Below are positions 34,738 to 43,557 of a DNA stretch of 64,000 nucleotides, one piece after another. Within the stretch, counting starts at the first letter, position 1, and every line of letters starts with the position of its first letter. Position numbers and translations under genes: made by a program. The notes under the pieces were generated by a model. The model was not told where the DNA came from, ran no database searches, and saw nothing but the letters and a program-made list of their open reading frames with translations. This DNA is from Paenibacillus faecis (GTDB lineage Bacteria > Bacillota > Bacilli > Paenibacillales > Paenibacillaceae), in the NCBI RefSeq assembly GCF_008084145.1, contig NZ_VSDO01000001.1, positions 1,564,840 through 1,628,839 on the forward strand. Direction: 5' to 3'.

Positions 34738-36213
34738 TCACTTCCGGGTTAGGGCGGATGGTTCCAGGGTATACACCTCAAGAACATCCAGCACCACGGA
34801 GTCATCCTCCGCAACGAAAGCGATGCCGCCCGCTTCGCCTTCCGGATAAATCAAATCGGTAATCACGGCCTGCCCGCCGTCCGCGAACAACTCGATCGAG
34901 GAGCGGTCCACCAGAATCCGCAGCTCCACCTTGTCGCCGGCCGCGTTCAACTTGGCGTGATGAGCGCCCGGGAAGTGCGGATGAAAATCATGTTTGCCCG
35001 ATTTGTTGCGATCGACGAAAACTTCACGATCCGCGGCGTTCATCCCGACCACGGTTTCGCCGGCGTCTCCCGATCTTACTTTGAAGGCAAAGGAACGGTC
35101 CGCGAAAGCTACGGCTCTTAATTCAAAACTTTCCAGCCGCAGGGAACGGAGCGCCTTCTCGGCCTCGGCCGCGGATACGCTTTGAAGACGCAGCGCGGGT
35201 ACACGGGCGCCCTCCAGCTCTCTGGCCGGCTTTTGCAGCAAATAAACCGCGCCGTCCCTCTCCTCCAGCGACAATTCTCTCGGTACGGTCATCGCTCCGC
35301 GGAAGTTCTCCGTCGGCGTCAGATTGGCGTATTTCCAATTGCTCATCCAGCCGATGAACAGACGTCTGCCGTCCTCCTCGGGCACATCGGACCAACTGAC
35401 TCCGGCATAATTGTCCCGTCCGTGATCCAGCCAGCGGATCTCGCTGGATTCCGCGTCGGGCGTAAACGTCAAACCGTCGAAATCGCCGGTGAAATACTGC
35501 GTGCGCGAGCCCTCCGGATAATCCGGGTTATCTCCGATGCTGACCAGCATCACCCATTTCTGTCGGGAAGGATCCCCGCCGATGGAGAGCGGAAACAGGT
35601 CCGGGCATTCCCACACGCCGTCGTGGAACCCGATACCGTCGCCGAACTCGCTGGCGAAGGTCCAGTTCTTCAGATCCGGGGAGTGATACAGGCGAACCGT
35701 TTGACCGCAGGCCAAGATCATGATCCACCGTCTGGTGCCCTGATGCCAAAACACTTTGGGATCGCGAAAATCGATCAGGCTCTCGTCCTGAAGCACCGGA
35801 TTTCCTTCGAACTTGGTCCAGGTTCTGCCTTTGTCGACACTGTAAGCCAAGCTCTGGGTTTGAACCGGTTGAGCCCCCTCCGCTTCCCGGCTGTGGGTAA
35901 ATATAGCGACCAGTCCGGGATTTTCACCGAAAAATCCGGTCGTATTATGCCAGTCGACCACGATGCTTCCCGAAAAAATCATCCCGATTTCGTCCGGTGC
36001 CAGGGCGATGTCGAGCTCCTCCCAGGTCACCAGATCTTTACTTACGGCGTGTCCCCAGTGCATCGGTCCCCAGGTCATACCATGAGGGTGATGCTGAAAG
36101 AACAAGTGATATTCCCCTTCAAAGTAAACCATCCCGTTGGGATCATTCATCCACATCGCCCGGGGCGAAAAATGATAGACACCTCGGTAATTTTGCTTGA
36201 TAAAAGTTGACAT
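34738..36213 (-). CDS. cytoplasmic GH32 beta-fructosidase (sucrose/levan-oligosaccharide hydrolase)
   Basis: The 491-residue protein has no signal peptide. The GH32 signature is intact: WMNDPNG (nucleophile Asp24), FRDPK and WECPDLF, followed by the C-terminal beta-sandwich (ELRILVDRSSIELFADGGQAV). It would cleave fructose from imported fructo-oligosaccharides. It sits between the ABC importer genes and the fructokinase, 49 bp after the binding protein's stop. Confidence 0.93.
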   Translation of the reverse strand: MSTFIKQNYRGVYHFSPRAMWMNDPNGMVYFEGEYHLFFQHHPHGMTWGPMHWGHAVSKDLVTWEELDIALAPDEIGMIFSGSIVVDWHNTTGFFGENPGLVAIFTHSREAEGAQPVQTQSLAYSVDKGRTWTKFEGNPVLQDESLIDFRDPKVFWHQGTRRWIMILACGQTVRLYHSPDLKNWTFASEFGDGIGFHDGVWECPDLFPLSIGGDPSRQKWVMLVSIGDNPDYPEGSRTQYFTGDFDGLTFTPDAESSEIRWLDHGRDNYAGVSWSDVPEEDGRRLFIGWMSNWKYANLTPTENFRGAMTVPRELSLEERDGAVYLLQKPARELEGARVPALRLQSVSAAEAEKALRSLRLESFELRAVAFADRSFAFKVRSGDAGETVVGMNAADREVFVDRNKSGKHDFHPHFPGAHHAKLNAAGDKVELRILVDRSSIELFADGGQAVITDLIYPEGEAGGIAFVAEDDSVVLDVLEVYTLEPSALTRK

Positions 36214-36262
36214 GGTTTCTCTCCTTCTCCCCGGCTTTTATCCGGCAGTTCTCTATCTGATC

Positions 36263-37873
36263 TTACTTTTTCGTGGCTCTGTCATAACCGGACTGTTTGA
36301 TTTCCATCCATTCCTTAAGCCCAAGCCGATCCAATTCCTTCAAATATTCGTTCCACTGCTCGTCGATCTTGCCGTTCTGGTACCATTCGGTGCGCATTCT
36401 CAATACGTATGCGAACAGATCCGTCTCAATCGTCGTCAGACGCTCCAGCTCTTCAATCGAATTGAACACGCTCGGCATCGAATGTTCCGCCTTCATATGA
36501 GGCGCCATGATTTCCTTGACGATCCGCAGTCGTTCCTTGGCGTCGTCCGGCAGCGTCGTATACTTGCCATAGTAGCTGTCCAAAATGGCCAGCGGCCCGC
36601 CGACACTCGTCTTTTCTCTGAGCTCCACCGGCGCGGTTCCGTTCAGAGGCAAGTGCTTCAGCGTATTTTTCTCCGCGTCGTATTCGAAAATGTTCTGCTG
36701 GGTTTCATCCCCATAGGTTCCCCAGTTGTTTTGCACCGATTGAATCGGATCGTACATCTGGTCCACCCATTTCGCCGTCGCTTCCAGGTTTTTGTTGGCG
36801 CTCGTAATCACCATCCGGCCGCGATGGAAGCCGAGGGCATTGATTTGGGTAACATTGATTTCGCCGTCGGGACCGGCGAGCGGAGGCATCACGTCATAGC
36901 TGTCATCGGCCCCGGAAATATTGCTCTTGTCCCAGGAGAAATACAGGCCGTATTTGTGATCCTTGCCTTTGGCCAGATAAGTGCTCCAATCCTGCGTATA
37001 GGCCTCGACGTCGATAAGCCCTTCTTTATAAAGCTCGTGGATAAACTTGACCGCTTCCTTATATCCTTCCTCGGCCGGCGCGAACACCACTTTGCCGTCA
37101 TTCGTGACGACAGCGTGGTCGGCGTTCTCCCCAAGCCCGAAGGAAGCGAAAAGGAACACCAGGTCCTCGGCCCCCGGTTTATTAATGAAGGATAACGGTA
37201 TTTCGTCCGCTTGGCCGTTCCCGTTCGGATCCTGCGTTTTAAAGGCGATCAGCACCTTCTTAAGCTCCTCCGTCGTCTTCGGCATTTCGAGCCCCAACTT
37301 CTTCAGCCATTCCACATTAATCCACGGAACGGCGTCCACCGCCTGAATCCGTTCCTTGCCGCTGCCCAGCTCTTCGATCCATGGAAAAGCATAGATATTG
37401 CCGTCCGGAGCGGTAATCATCGTTTTGTATTCCGGAGCTTCCTCCAGCACTTTTTTGAAGTTCGGCATGTACTGCTCAATCAGGTCGTTCAAGGGGATAA
37501 TCGCCCCGTCCTTCGCCAGCTTCAACAGCTCGTAATCGCTGTACCCCGCGTCGAAAATCGCGTCGGGAAGATCCCCGCTCGCCATGGCAAGATTTCTTTT
37601 TTCGACGAACACATCCTTGGTGAAATTCTTCCAATTAATATGGACGTTCGTCTTTTCCTCGAGCCGTTTGTTGATCAGCTTCTCGTTGGGATCGGCCGGC
37701 GCGAGCGGCGAGCTCTGGGTTATAAAGTTCAGCGTCACCTTTCCGTTCGGGTCCTGCTTCTCGCTGGCGGCCCCGCCGCCCCCGCCGCCGCAGGCCGAGA
37801 GCAAAATAGCGGAAGCCAAGAGCGTTGCGGATATCGACTTCATGGCGCTTTTCGATGTACTCGTTTTTTTCAT
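36263..37873 (-). CDS. extracellular solute-binding lipoprotein of a sugar ABC importer
   Basis: The 536-residue lipoprotein has lipobox LLSACGG (Cys near residue 28) and the large family 1 extracellular-binding fold of LplA/YtcQ-type proteins. The NEKLINKRLEEKTNVHINW start and WMEIKQSG-type C-terminal tail are typical. It most likely delivers fructo-oligosaccharides to the two downstream permeases. Start ATG at 37873 has GGGAGG 9 bases upstream. The Gly-rich run after the Cys is a common linker. Confidence 0.88.
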   Translation of the reverse strand: MKKTSTSKSAMKSISATLLASAILLSACGGGGGGAASEKQDPNGKVTLNFITQSSPLAPADPNEKLINKRLEEKTNVHINWKNFTKDVFVEKRNLAMASGDLPDAIFDAGYSDYELLKLAKDGAIIPLNDLIEQYMPNFKKVLEEAPEYKTMITAPDGNIYAFPWIEELGSGKERIQAVDAVPWINVEWLKKLGLEMPKTTEELKKVLIAFKTQDPNGNGQADEIPLSFINKPGAEDLVFLFASFGLGENADHAVVTNDGKVVFAPAEEGYKEAVKFIHELYKEGLIDVEAYTQDWSTYLAKGKDHKYGLYFSWDKSNISGADDSYDVMPPLAGPDGEINVTQINALGFHRGRMVITSANKNLEATAKWVDQMYDPIQSVQNNWGTYGDETQQNIFEYDAEKNTLKHLPLNGTAPVELREKTSVGGPLAILDSYYGKYTTLPDDAKERLRIVKEIMAPHMKAEHSMPSVFNSIEELERLTTIETDLFAYVLRMRTEWYQNGKIDEQWNEYLKELDRLGLKEWMEIKQSGYDRATKK

Positions 37874-37924
37874 TGTGGATGACCTCCCAGTTTTATTAAA
37901 AGTACATATATGTGCTGCCGCCCC

Positions 37925-38806
37925 CTATTTCAGGGAACCGACCATGACACCTTTCTCAAAATACTTTTGAAAGAACGGATACATAATGACCAGCGGAAGG
38001 CTGGAGATGACGATCGCCGCATATTTGATAATCTCGGACAGGCGCTTCATTTCCGCCATGGCCAGCTGGTCGCTGATCATCCCCGGGTCCACCTGGTTCT
38101 GGATCAGAATCGAACGGAGAACGAGCTGAAGCGGATGCAGGTTCGGGTTGTCCAGATAGATCATCGCGTCAAAATAGGAATTCCATTGTCCGACGAAGGC
38201 GTACAGGATAAGTACGAATATAATCGGTTTGGAAAGCGGCAGCACGATCCGGAAAAAAATGCTCGCTTCCGAAGCGCCGTCGACATCGGCGGCCTCGCGC
38301 AATTCACGGGGAATCCCTTTGAAAAAGGTCCGGGATAAAATGATGTTCCACACGTTGACGGCCCCCGGAATAATCACCGCCCAAATCGTGTCGAGCAGCC
38401 CCAAATTTTTGACAAGCAGGTATGTGGGAACGAGCCCCCCGCCGAAAAACAAAGTGATCAGGAACAGGGTCATGAACCACCCCCGGCCCTTCAGGCGGTC
38501 ATCCGATAACGCGTAACCGGCAAAGATGGACACCGTTACCGTAATGAGCGCAAATGAGCTGGAATACAGCACCGCATTGCCGAAGCCGCGGATCATCGCC
38601 GGATTGGACAGAATTTTCTGATAACCGTCCAGCGTCCAGTCCGATACCCGGAAGGATAAGCCCCGGCTCAATAACACGGAGGGATCCATGAAGGAAGCGA
38701 CCACGATATACAGCAGCGGAATCACTACGACCAGCACGGCCAGGGCCAGGAAAAAACCGTTCAATTTCAGCAGAAACCGGTCGAAGCTAGAATGTTTAAT
38801 GGGCAT
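37925..38806 (-). CDS. carbohydrate ABC permease (LplC/MalG-type)
   Basis: The 293-residue membrane protein has about six TM segments and the EAA-type coupling loop EAADVDGASEASIFFRIVLPLSKP. It pairs with the upstream permease. The ATG at 38806 is preceded by AAGGAG. It is 18 bp after the first permease's stop. Confidence 0.92.
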   Translation of the reverse strand: MPIKHSSFDRFLLKLNGFFLALAVLVVVIPLLYIVVASFMDPSVLLSRGLSFRVSDWTLDGYQKILSNPAMIRGFGNAVLYSSSFALITVTVSIFAGYALSDDRLKGRGWFMTLFLITLFFGGGLVPTYLLVKNLGLLDTIWAVIIPGAVNVWNIILSRTFFKGIPRELREAADVDGASEASIFFRIVLPLSKPIIFVLILYAFVGQWNSYFDAMIYLDNPNLHPLQLVLRSILIQNQVDPGMISDQLAMAEMKRLSEIIKYAAIVISSLPLVIMYPFFQKYFEKGVMVGSLK

Positions 38807-38823
38807 TGTTGTTTGCTCCTTTC

Positions 38824-39789
38824 TCAATAAAGACCATCGCCCTCATTTAGCTTTTTGACGATAAAGTTTACCGTAACCAGCAGAACCACGTTGATCACGG
38901 AGTTAAATAAACCGACGGCCGCCGAATAGGCGTAATCGCCCGATTGCAAACCGATTTTGTAAACATAGGTCGGAATGATTTCCGAGGTCGGCAAATTCAT
39001 CGCCGTCTGCATGAGATAGGCTTTTTCAAAACCGATGGACATGATCCCGCCCGCCGCCAGGATAAAGACGATGGCCATAATCGGCCGGATCGTCGGCAGA
39101 TCGATGTTTCGAATCCGCTGCAGCAGGTTAGCCCCGTCAAGGTTGGCCGCATCGTGCAGTTCAGGGTCCACATTCGCCAAAGCGGCCACATATATAATGG
39201 AGGACCAGCCGGCTCCCGTCCAAATGTCGGACAGAATATAGATCCACCGGAAATACTCCGGCCTGGACATAAACATGATGGGCTCCCCGGTCATCCAACT
39301 GAACATTTGGTTGATCGGCCCGGTCGGCGACAGAAAGATGAAGAGCATCCCGACAATAACCACTACGGAGATAAAGTTAGGGGCGTACAGAAAAAGTTGA
39401 ATGTTCTTTTTGACCCCTGCCCGCCTTACTTGATTGAGCATCAGCGCGAGCAAAATCGGTACCGGAAAACTCAAAATCAAACCAAATAAGCTTAATTTAA
39501 GCGTATTCATAAAGATAACTTCAAAATTGGGAGAAGACAGAAACTTGTCGAAATGTTTAAAGCCTACCCATTCGCTTCCGAGAATCCCTTTGATCGGACT
39601 AAAATCTTTGAATGCGATAATCGCTCCGTACATGGGACCGTACTTAAAAATAAGGGTAAGGATCAGAGCCGGCGCTAGCAGCAAATAGAGAAAGGAATGC
39701 TTCCGCAAATATTTCATCCAATTTGGCTTGCCGGAGTGAACAAGCGCCGATTTCCCTTGGGTGGTGTTCATCAGATTTTGCAAATTCAT
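38824..39789 (-). CDS. carbohydrate ABC permease (LplB-type)
   Basis: The 321-residue membrane protein has six TM segments and the coupling loop DAANLDGANLLQRIRNIDLPTIRP. It is the first gene of the operon. The start is uncertain: ATG at 39789 has GGAGG only two bases before it, and a TTG two codons later is better spaced. No ATPase gene follows in the operon; a shared MsmX-type ATPase elsewhere is likely. Confidence 0.9.
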   Translation of the reverse strand: MNLQNLMNTTQGKSALVHSGKPNWMKYLRKHSFLYLLLAPALILTLIFKYGPMYGAIIAFKDFSPIKGILGSEWVGFKHFDKFLSSPNFEVIFMNTLKLSLFGLILSFPVPILLALMLNQVRRAGVKKNIQLFLYAPNFISVVVIVGMLFIFLSPTGPINQMFSWMTGEPIMFMSRPEYFRWIYILSDIWTGAGWSSIIYVAALANVDPELHDAANLDGANLLQRIRNIDLPTIRPIMAIVFILAAGGIMSIGFEKAYLMQTAMNLPTSEIIPTYVYKIGLQSGDYAYSAAVGLFNSVINVVLLVTVNFIVKKLNEGDGLY

Positions 39790-40083
39790 GGCCTCCGTTC
39801 TTCCTAACTTTGCATATGTCAACAGTAAAGGCTTTCATATTAACATTTTCGGCCGCCTTCATGTATCGAATGCACTTACAATTTAACAAACAGAGAGACG
39901 TAGGTCAATACATTTTGTTAAAATATTTTTGTGCATATGTAAAAGTCAATTCGATATTTATGGGATTTATATTTACAAATGTGTGCAATAAATGTGATAA
40001 AACTAAAAACTTTAGCGAATTCAAGCTAACAGGCTTCTTATCGGCTGTTATTAGAGCATAAACAACATGTATAAAGTAAATTA

Positions 40084-40101
40084 TGCAAATTTACATTTGC
40101 A
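40084..40101. promoter_or_regulatory. candidate LacI-type operator in the fructan intergenic region
   Basis: An 18-bp inverted repeat TGCAAAT-TTAC-ATTTGCA is centred in an AT-rich 437-bp divergent intergenic region. Partial matches occur nearby (GTGCATATGTAAAAG near 39931, GTGCATTTGTAAAAA near 40111). The even-arm palindrome fits the LacI family's dyad. Assignment to the adjacent LacI protein is inferred. Confidence 0.5.
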
Positions 40102-40226
40102 AACTTAGGTGTGCATTTGTAAAAAATATATTGCTATTTCCAATAAACTGTTATACATTGGAAGAGTCGAAGTCATCGTGTTCTCACTTCTATAAATAGA
40201 TCAAGTAAAGATACCGAGGTGAAAGA

Positions 40227-41273
40227 ATGGCGAAGGAGAAAGTTACGATCCAGCATATCGCCGACGCACTGGGAATTTCCCGAAACACCGCCTCCAAAGC
40301 GCTGAACGGAAGCGGGAGCATTCCGGATGAAACCCGGAACAAAGTCATCAGAAAAGCGATCGAATTGAAATATAAACAGTTTGCGTTCATGGAAAGCGAA
40401 AGCCTCTTAACCAAGAGCAGCAATTCGAGAAACATCGCTCTTCTAACCGAGAATCTGCCCAATACGTCCCATTTCGGCTCCACATTGATCAGCGGCCTGG
40501 AGAAGAGAATCAGTTCGGAGGGCTATAATTTGTCGATTCATATCGTCAGGGATATTGAACTGGAGTCTTTATCGCTTCCGAACAATTTCGATAAGGCGAA
40601 TGTCGACGGCATTGTCTGCATCGAGCTGTTTGATCTGGAATACAGCAGACTGATTACCGATCTCGGAATTCCAACCATTTTCATCGATTGCTCGGCCCAT
40701 GTATGTTTCCCTGAATTTCAGGCCGACGTCCTGTTGATGGAGAACGAACACAGCACATACCAGCTGACCAAGAAACTGATTGAAGGCGGATACAAGGAAC
40801 TGGGGTTTATCGGGGATTACAATCACTGCCGGAGTTTTAACGAGCGATGGGTGGGCTTTAACCGCGCTTTGACGGAGGCCGGCCTCGAGCTTAAGCTGTC
40901 TCAATGCGTCGTAGACGATGACCGCCTGTTTTCCTCCAAGCCCGGTTGGATGGATGAGCGGCTGGGCGAGATGGAGAAGCTGCCTTCCGTTTTTATTTGT
41001 GCGAACGATTACATTGCCATAAGCGTTATCAAGGCGCTCAAGAACCGGAACCTGTCGATTCCCGGCGATATTGTGGTCTGCGGCTTTGACAACGGACCGG
41101 AGTCCGTAATCGTCGAGCCCCATTTAACGACTGTTCATATTTACAGTAATGAGATGGGAGTTAAAGCGGCGGAAATGCTGCTGTCCCGGATTCATGATCC
41201 GAATCAACCCCATCAAGTGTCCCACATTTATACGAAACCGATTTTCCGGGAGTCCACCCCGAAACTTGAATAG
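40227..41273 (+). CDS. LacI-family transcriptional regulator
   Basis: The 348-residue protein has the LacI DNA-binding headpiece (VTIQHIADALGISRNTASKALNG, residues about 6-28) and a periplasmic-binding-like sugar sensor. It is divergent from the ABC/GH32 operon, so it probably represses fructan utilisation until an inducer sugar binds. The A-rich segment after the headpiece (residues about 45-60) is the usual hinge. It ends at a bidirectional terminator. Confidence 0.93.
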   Translation: MAKEKVTIQHIADALGISRNTASKALNGSGSIPDETRNKVIRKAIELKYKQFAFMESESLLTKSSNSRNIALLTENLPNTSHFGSTLISGLEKRISSEGYNLSIHIVRDIELESLSLPNNFDKANVDGIVCIELFDLEYSRLITDLGIPTIFIDCSAHVCFPEFQADVLLMENEHSTYQLTKKLIEGGYKELGFIGDYNHCRSFNERWVGFNRALTEAGLELKLSQCVVDDDRLFSSKPGWMDERLGEMEKLPSVFICANDYIAISVIKALKNRNLSIPGDIVVCGFDNGPESVIVEPHLTTVHIYSNEMGVKAAEMLLSRIHDPNQPHQVSHIYTKPIFRESTPKLE

Positions 41274-41298
41274 TCCCGCCGCAAGGCGGCAGCAAAGC

Positions 41299-41342
41299 AA
41301 AACGGCCGGGTAAGGGGGATCCCTTACCCGGCCGTTTTTTAG
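41299..41342. terminator. bidirectional intrinsic terminator
   Basis: Perfect stem AACGGCCGGGTAAGGG/CCCTTACCCGGCCGTT with T6 on the right and AAAA on the left, between convergent genes ending at 41273 and 41386. Confidence 0.92.
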
Positions 41343-41385
41343 ATTTGAGCTTGCTTGTATCTTCCGATTCTCAGAAGGGTTACCG

Positions 41386-42555
41386 CTATTTCAGATCCAC
41401 CTTGAACTCCAGTTCGCTGATATATTTCTTTTCCCCAAATTTGCCTGAGGTACGGTCCACTTTTTGTACATAAGGTTTAATCGTAACGGATTTCGGTTTC
41501 TCTTTGAATGGCGTAAAGAGGAAGTCGATATGATATTTTCCATCGATGATGTTCATCCGGTTATCGTAAAGATCGTCCACCCGGTTGTTGTTCTCATCGA
41601 AGATATGAACCCCGAATGCATGCTTGCCCGCATACAGATATTTGTCAGGAATTTTGTATTCTTCTCCGAGGCTCTTGAACTCCCCTTCACCGGTCATGGT
41701 CAACCGTGTACTGATCGGCGTCAGTTCCAGTTTATCCAAGGTGAGGCTGAAGCCGTCATGGGATTTGACCGATTGCGGGTTCAAGACGAGATTTTCGGTG
41801 TTCTTCTTCACCGGAAACTTCAGCACATAAGGTTGGTCGCCCCCCGTCATGTTCACTTGAAGCGTCAACTCGAAAGACTCACCCAGTGCCGGCCGCCCCA
41901 AGTCTCCAGGATGACCCGATGTACCGGTACCGAAAGGGAGGGAGTCATTGAAGTTCAGAATCGCCGAATCCCCGGTTTCCCCTTCTTCCAAAATGTAACG
42001 TCCGACAAAATAGTTCTCACCGTTGACCAACATTTTGATGTCCTTGATTACACCTTTGCCGCCGGTAACTCTGTCGCCGTTGGAAAGAATTTCGCCCAGC
42101 AGTCCGTCACCCGTTTTGCCTTCTCTTTGCAGGGCAACGGAGATACGCGTCCCGTCATAGATATAACCTGTACTTTTCAGGGTGATGCCCCCGTGGCTGT
42201 CTGCGGCGTCAACGGGCTGATACAGCCCCTGTTTTACCCCTGCCTGAAGCCCCGCATCCCCGTATTGCTGAAATACGTTGCCGATCAACGGGACCTGGCT
42301 TAACGCGCTGGCCATAGTCGGGGAAACAAAGCCGCTGCCGACGACCCCGAGTCCCAAGGCCGCGGCGATTCCCGAGATTGCCGCCGCTTTTTTCATCATG
42401 CCGCTCTTCCGATGACGATGACGATTGACTGTATTTGTTTTGTTCATTTCTTCCACAATCCTCTCTTCCAGGTTTAATTCCGGCACTTCCGTAAGATTTA
42501 TCATATACTCCAAATTTTCAATAACCCGCTCTGCTGGATCCGATGTTCGTTTCAA
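41386..42555 (-). CDS. DUF4179-family membrane protein, probable anti-sigma factor (second copy)
   Basis: The 389-residue protein has a short cytoplasmic arm, one TM helix (AAAISGIAAALGLGVVGSGF, residues about 55-75) and a beta-rich outer domain of DUF4179 type. It overlaps the ECF sigma gene by 38 bp, as cognate anti-sigma genes often do. The start is taken as TTG at 42555 because GGGAGG lies 8 bases upstream; in-frame ATGs further upstream lack such sites. The gene is GC-rich like its neighbours, unlike the first DUF4179 copy. Confidence 0.78.
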   Translation of the reverse strand: MKRTSDPAERVIENLEYMINLTEVPELNLEERIVEEMNKTNTVNRHRHRKSGMMKKAAAISGIAAALGLGVVGSGFVSPTMASALSQVPLIGNVFQQYGDAGLQAGVKQGLYQPVDAADSHGGITLKSTGYIYDGTRISVALQREGKTGDGLLGEILSNGDRVTGGKGVIKDIKMLVNGENYFVGRYILEEGETGDSAILNFNDSLPFGTGTSGHPGDLGRPALGESFELTLQVNMTGGDQPYVLKFPVKKNTENLVLNPQSVKSHDGFSLTLDKLELTPISTRLTMTGEGEFKSLGEEYKIPDKYLYAGKHAFGVHIFDENNNRVDDLYDNRMNIIDGKYHIDFLFTPFKEKPKSVTIKPYVQKVDRTSGKFGEKKYISELEFKVDLK

Positions 42556-43117
42556 TTTTCGCGCCTCCCTTATTTCGTTCATATTGAACCAGTTTTTTAC
42601 GGATGCGTTCATATTTTTTTCGCAATCCGACAGCCGTACAATCCATAATCTGCCCGATCTCCTCGAAACTGTACTGCTCCACCGCCTTTAACAGCACCAG
42701 GTTTCGCTCGTCGGGCGTCAAAGGCTCCAGCAGTTCCATGACGGCGGAATCCCGTTCGGTATGGGTGTATAGGCGGGCTTCATCCCGATACCTGTCCGCC
42801 AGCCTTTGCTCCCGTTTTTTCTTCTTCAACACATTCATGCTGTGTGTGTAGGCGATTCTGTACAGCCATGCCGAGAAGGAGGCCCCCCGGTATTCACCGA
42901 TATTTCGATAGGCCCGGATAAAAATATCCTGCAGCGCATCCTTCGTCTCCTCAGGGTCTTTGATGAGATAATAACAATAGATATACAACTGTCTCTCAAA
43001 GTGGCGGGTGATCTTGATAAACGCTTCCTGGGAGCCCGCCTGCGCCTGCCGAGCCCATTCATCAATCAGCGCTCTGCGCTCCTCCCTGTTTGCGTCAACC
43101 GTTGTTCTTTTATCCAC
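42518..43117 (-). CDS. ECF-type RNA polymerase sigma factor (second copy)
   Basis: The 199-residue protein has sigma region 2 (YIYCYYLIKDPEETKDALQD) and region 4 (TPDERNLVLLKAVEQYSFEEIGQ and CTAVGLRKKYERIR). The start is GTG at 43117, with GGAGGTGA 4 bases upstream; earlier ATGs in the frame lack a site. It is co-transcribed with the overlapping DUF4179 gene, and its TM partner probably senses an envelope signal. The target promoters are not readable. Confidence 0.9.
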   Translation of the reverse strand: MDKRTTVDANREERRALIDEWARQAQAGSQEAFIKITRHFERQLYIYCYYLIKDPEETKDALQDIFIRAYRNIGEYRGASFSAWLYRIAYTHSMNVLKKKKREQRLADRYRDEARLYTHTERDSAVMELLEPLTPDERNLVLLKAVEQYSFEEIGQIMDCTAVGLRKKYERIRKKLVQYERNKGGAKIETNIGSSRAGY

Positions 43118-43183
43118 TCCATCACCTCCCGTGTTCCGAATTCGCATATATGACAACCGTTACTTCGCGATTTGTGACATGAA

Positions 43184-43216
43184 AATAAAAAAACCGCCGG
43201 CTCCATGCCAGCGGCC
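43184..43216 (-). terminator. intrinsic terminator downstream of the S8 protease and element C2
   Basis: Minus strand stem CCGCTGGC / GCCGGCGG followed by TTTTTTTATTTT. It lies beyond the C2 element from the S8 stop, so the protease message would carry C2 in its 3' UTR. Between here and the upstream sigma gene no other gene is seen. Confidence 0.75.
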
Positions 43217-43238
43217 AAAACTTTTATGATTTCCTTAG

Positions 43239-43552
43239 ATAGGTTGAACTAAAGAATTGGCGTTGGCAAGGATGTGATAGGGTTTCGGATATGCGTTGCC
43301 AACACCCACAATTGTAGATATAGAGTTCCACCGTCTGAGTCTACATCATTAACGGGAAAAATTCCCGTTAATGTACCGCTCTATGGCTCTTGGATCGGAT
43401 TTAGCTGGAAAAGCTCCATCTATTTCGCGGCCCTATTGCCGATGTGCACTATTCCAGGCGAATTAGCGGGAGGTTTTCCAGCTAATTCGCCTTTACAGCC
43501 GTATACGTACCAAATTAACGGGAAGAATTCCTTTTAATTCGAACCAAACCCT
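43239..43552. repeat. family C element, copy C2 (right end truncated)
   Basis: Near-identical to C1 over 314 bp in the same orientation, with the left end AGGTTGAACTA intact. The right terminal inverted repeat (about 70 bp) is missing. It stops 5 bp before the stop codon of the S8 protease. Palindrome units have TTA cores near 43349, 43400, 43463 and 43515. Confidence 0.85.
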
Positions 43553-43557
43553 TGGTA

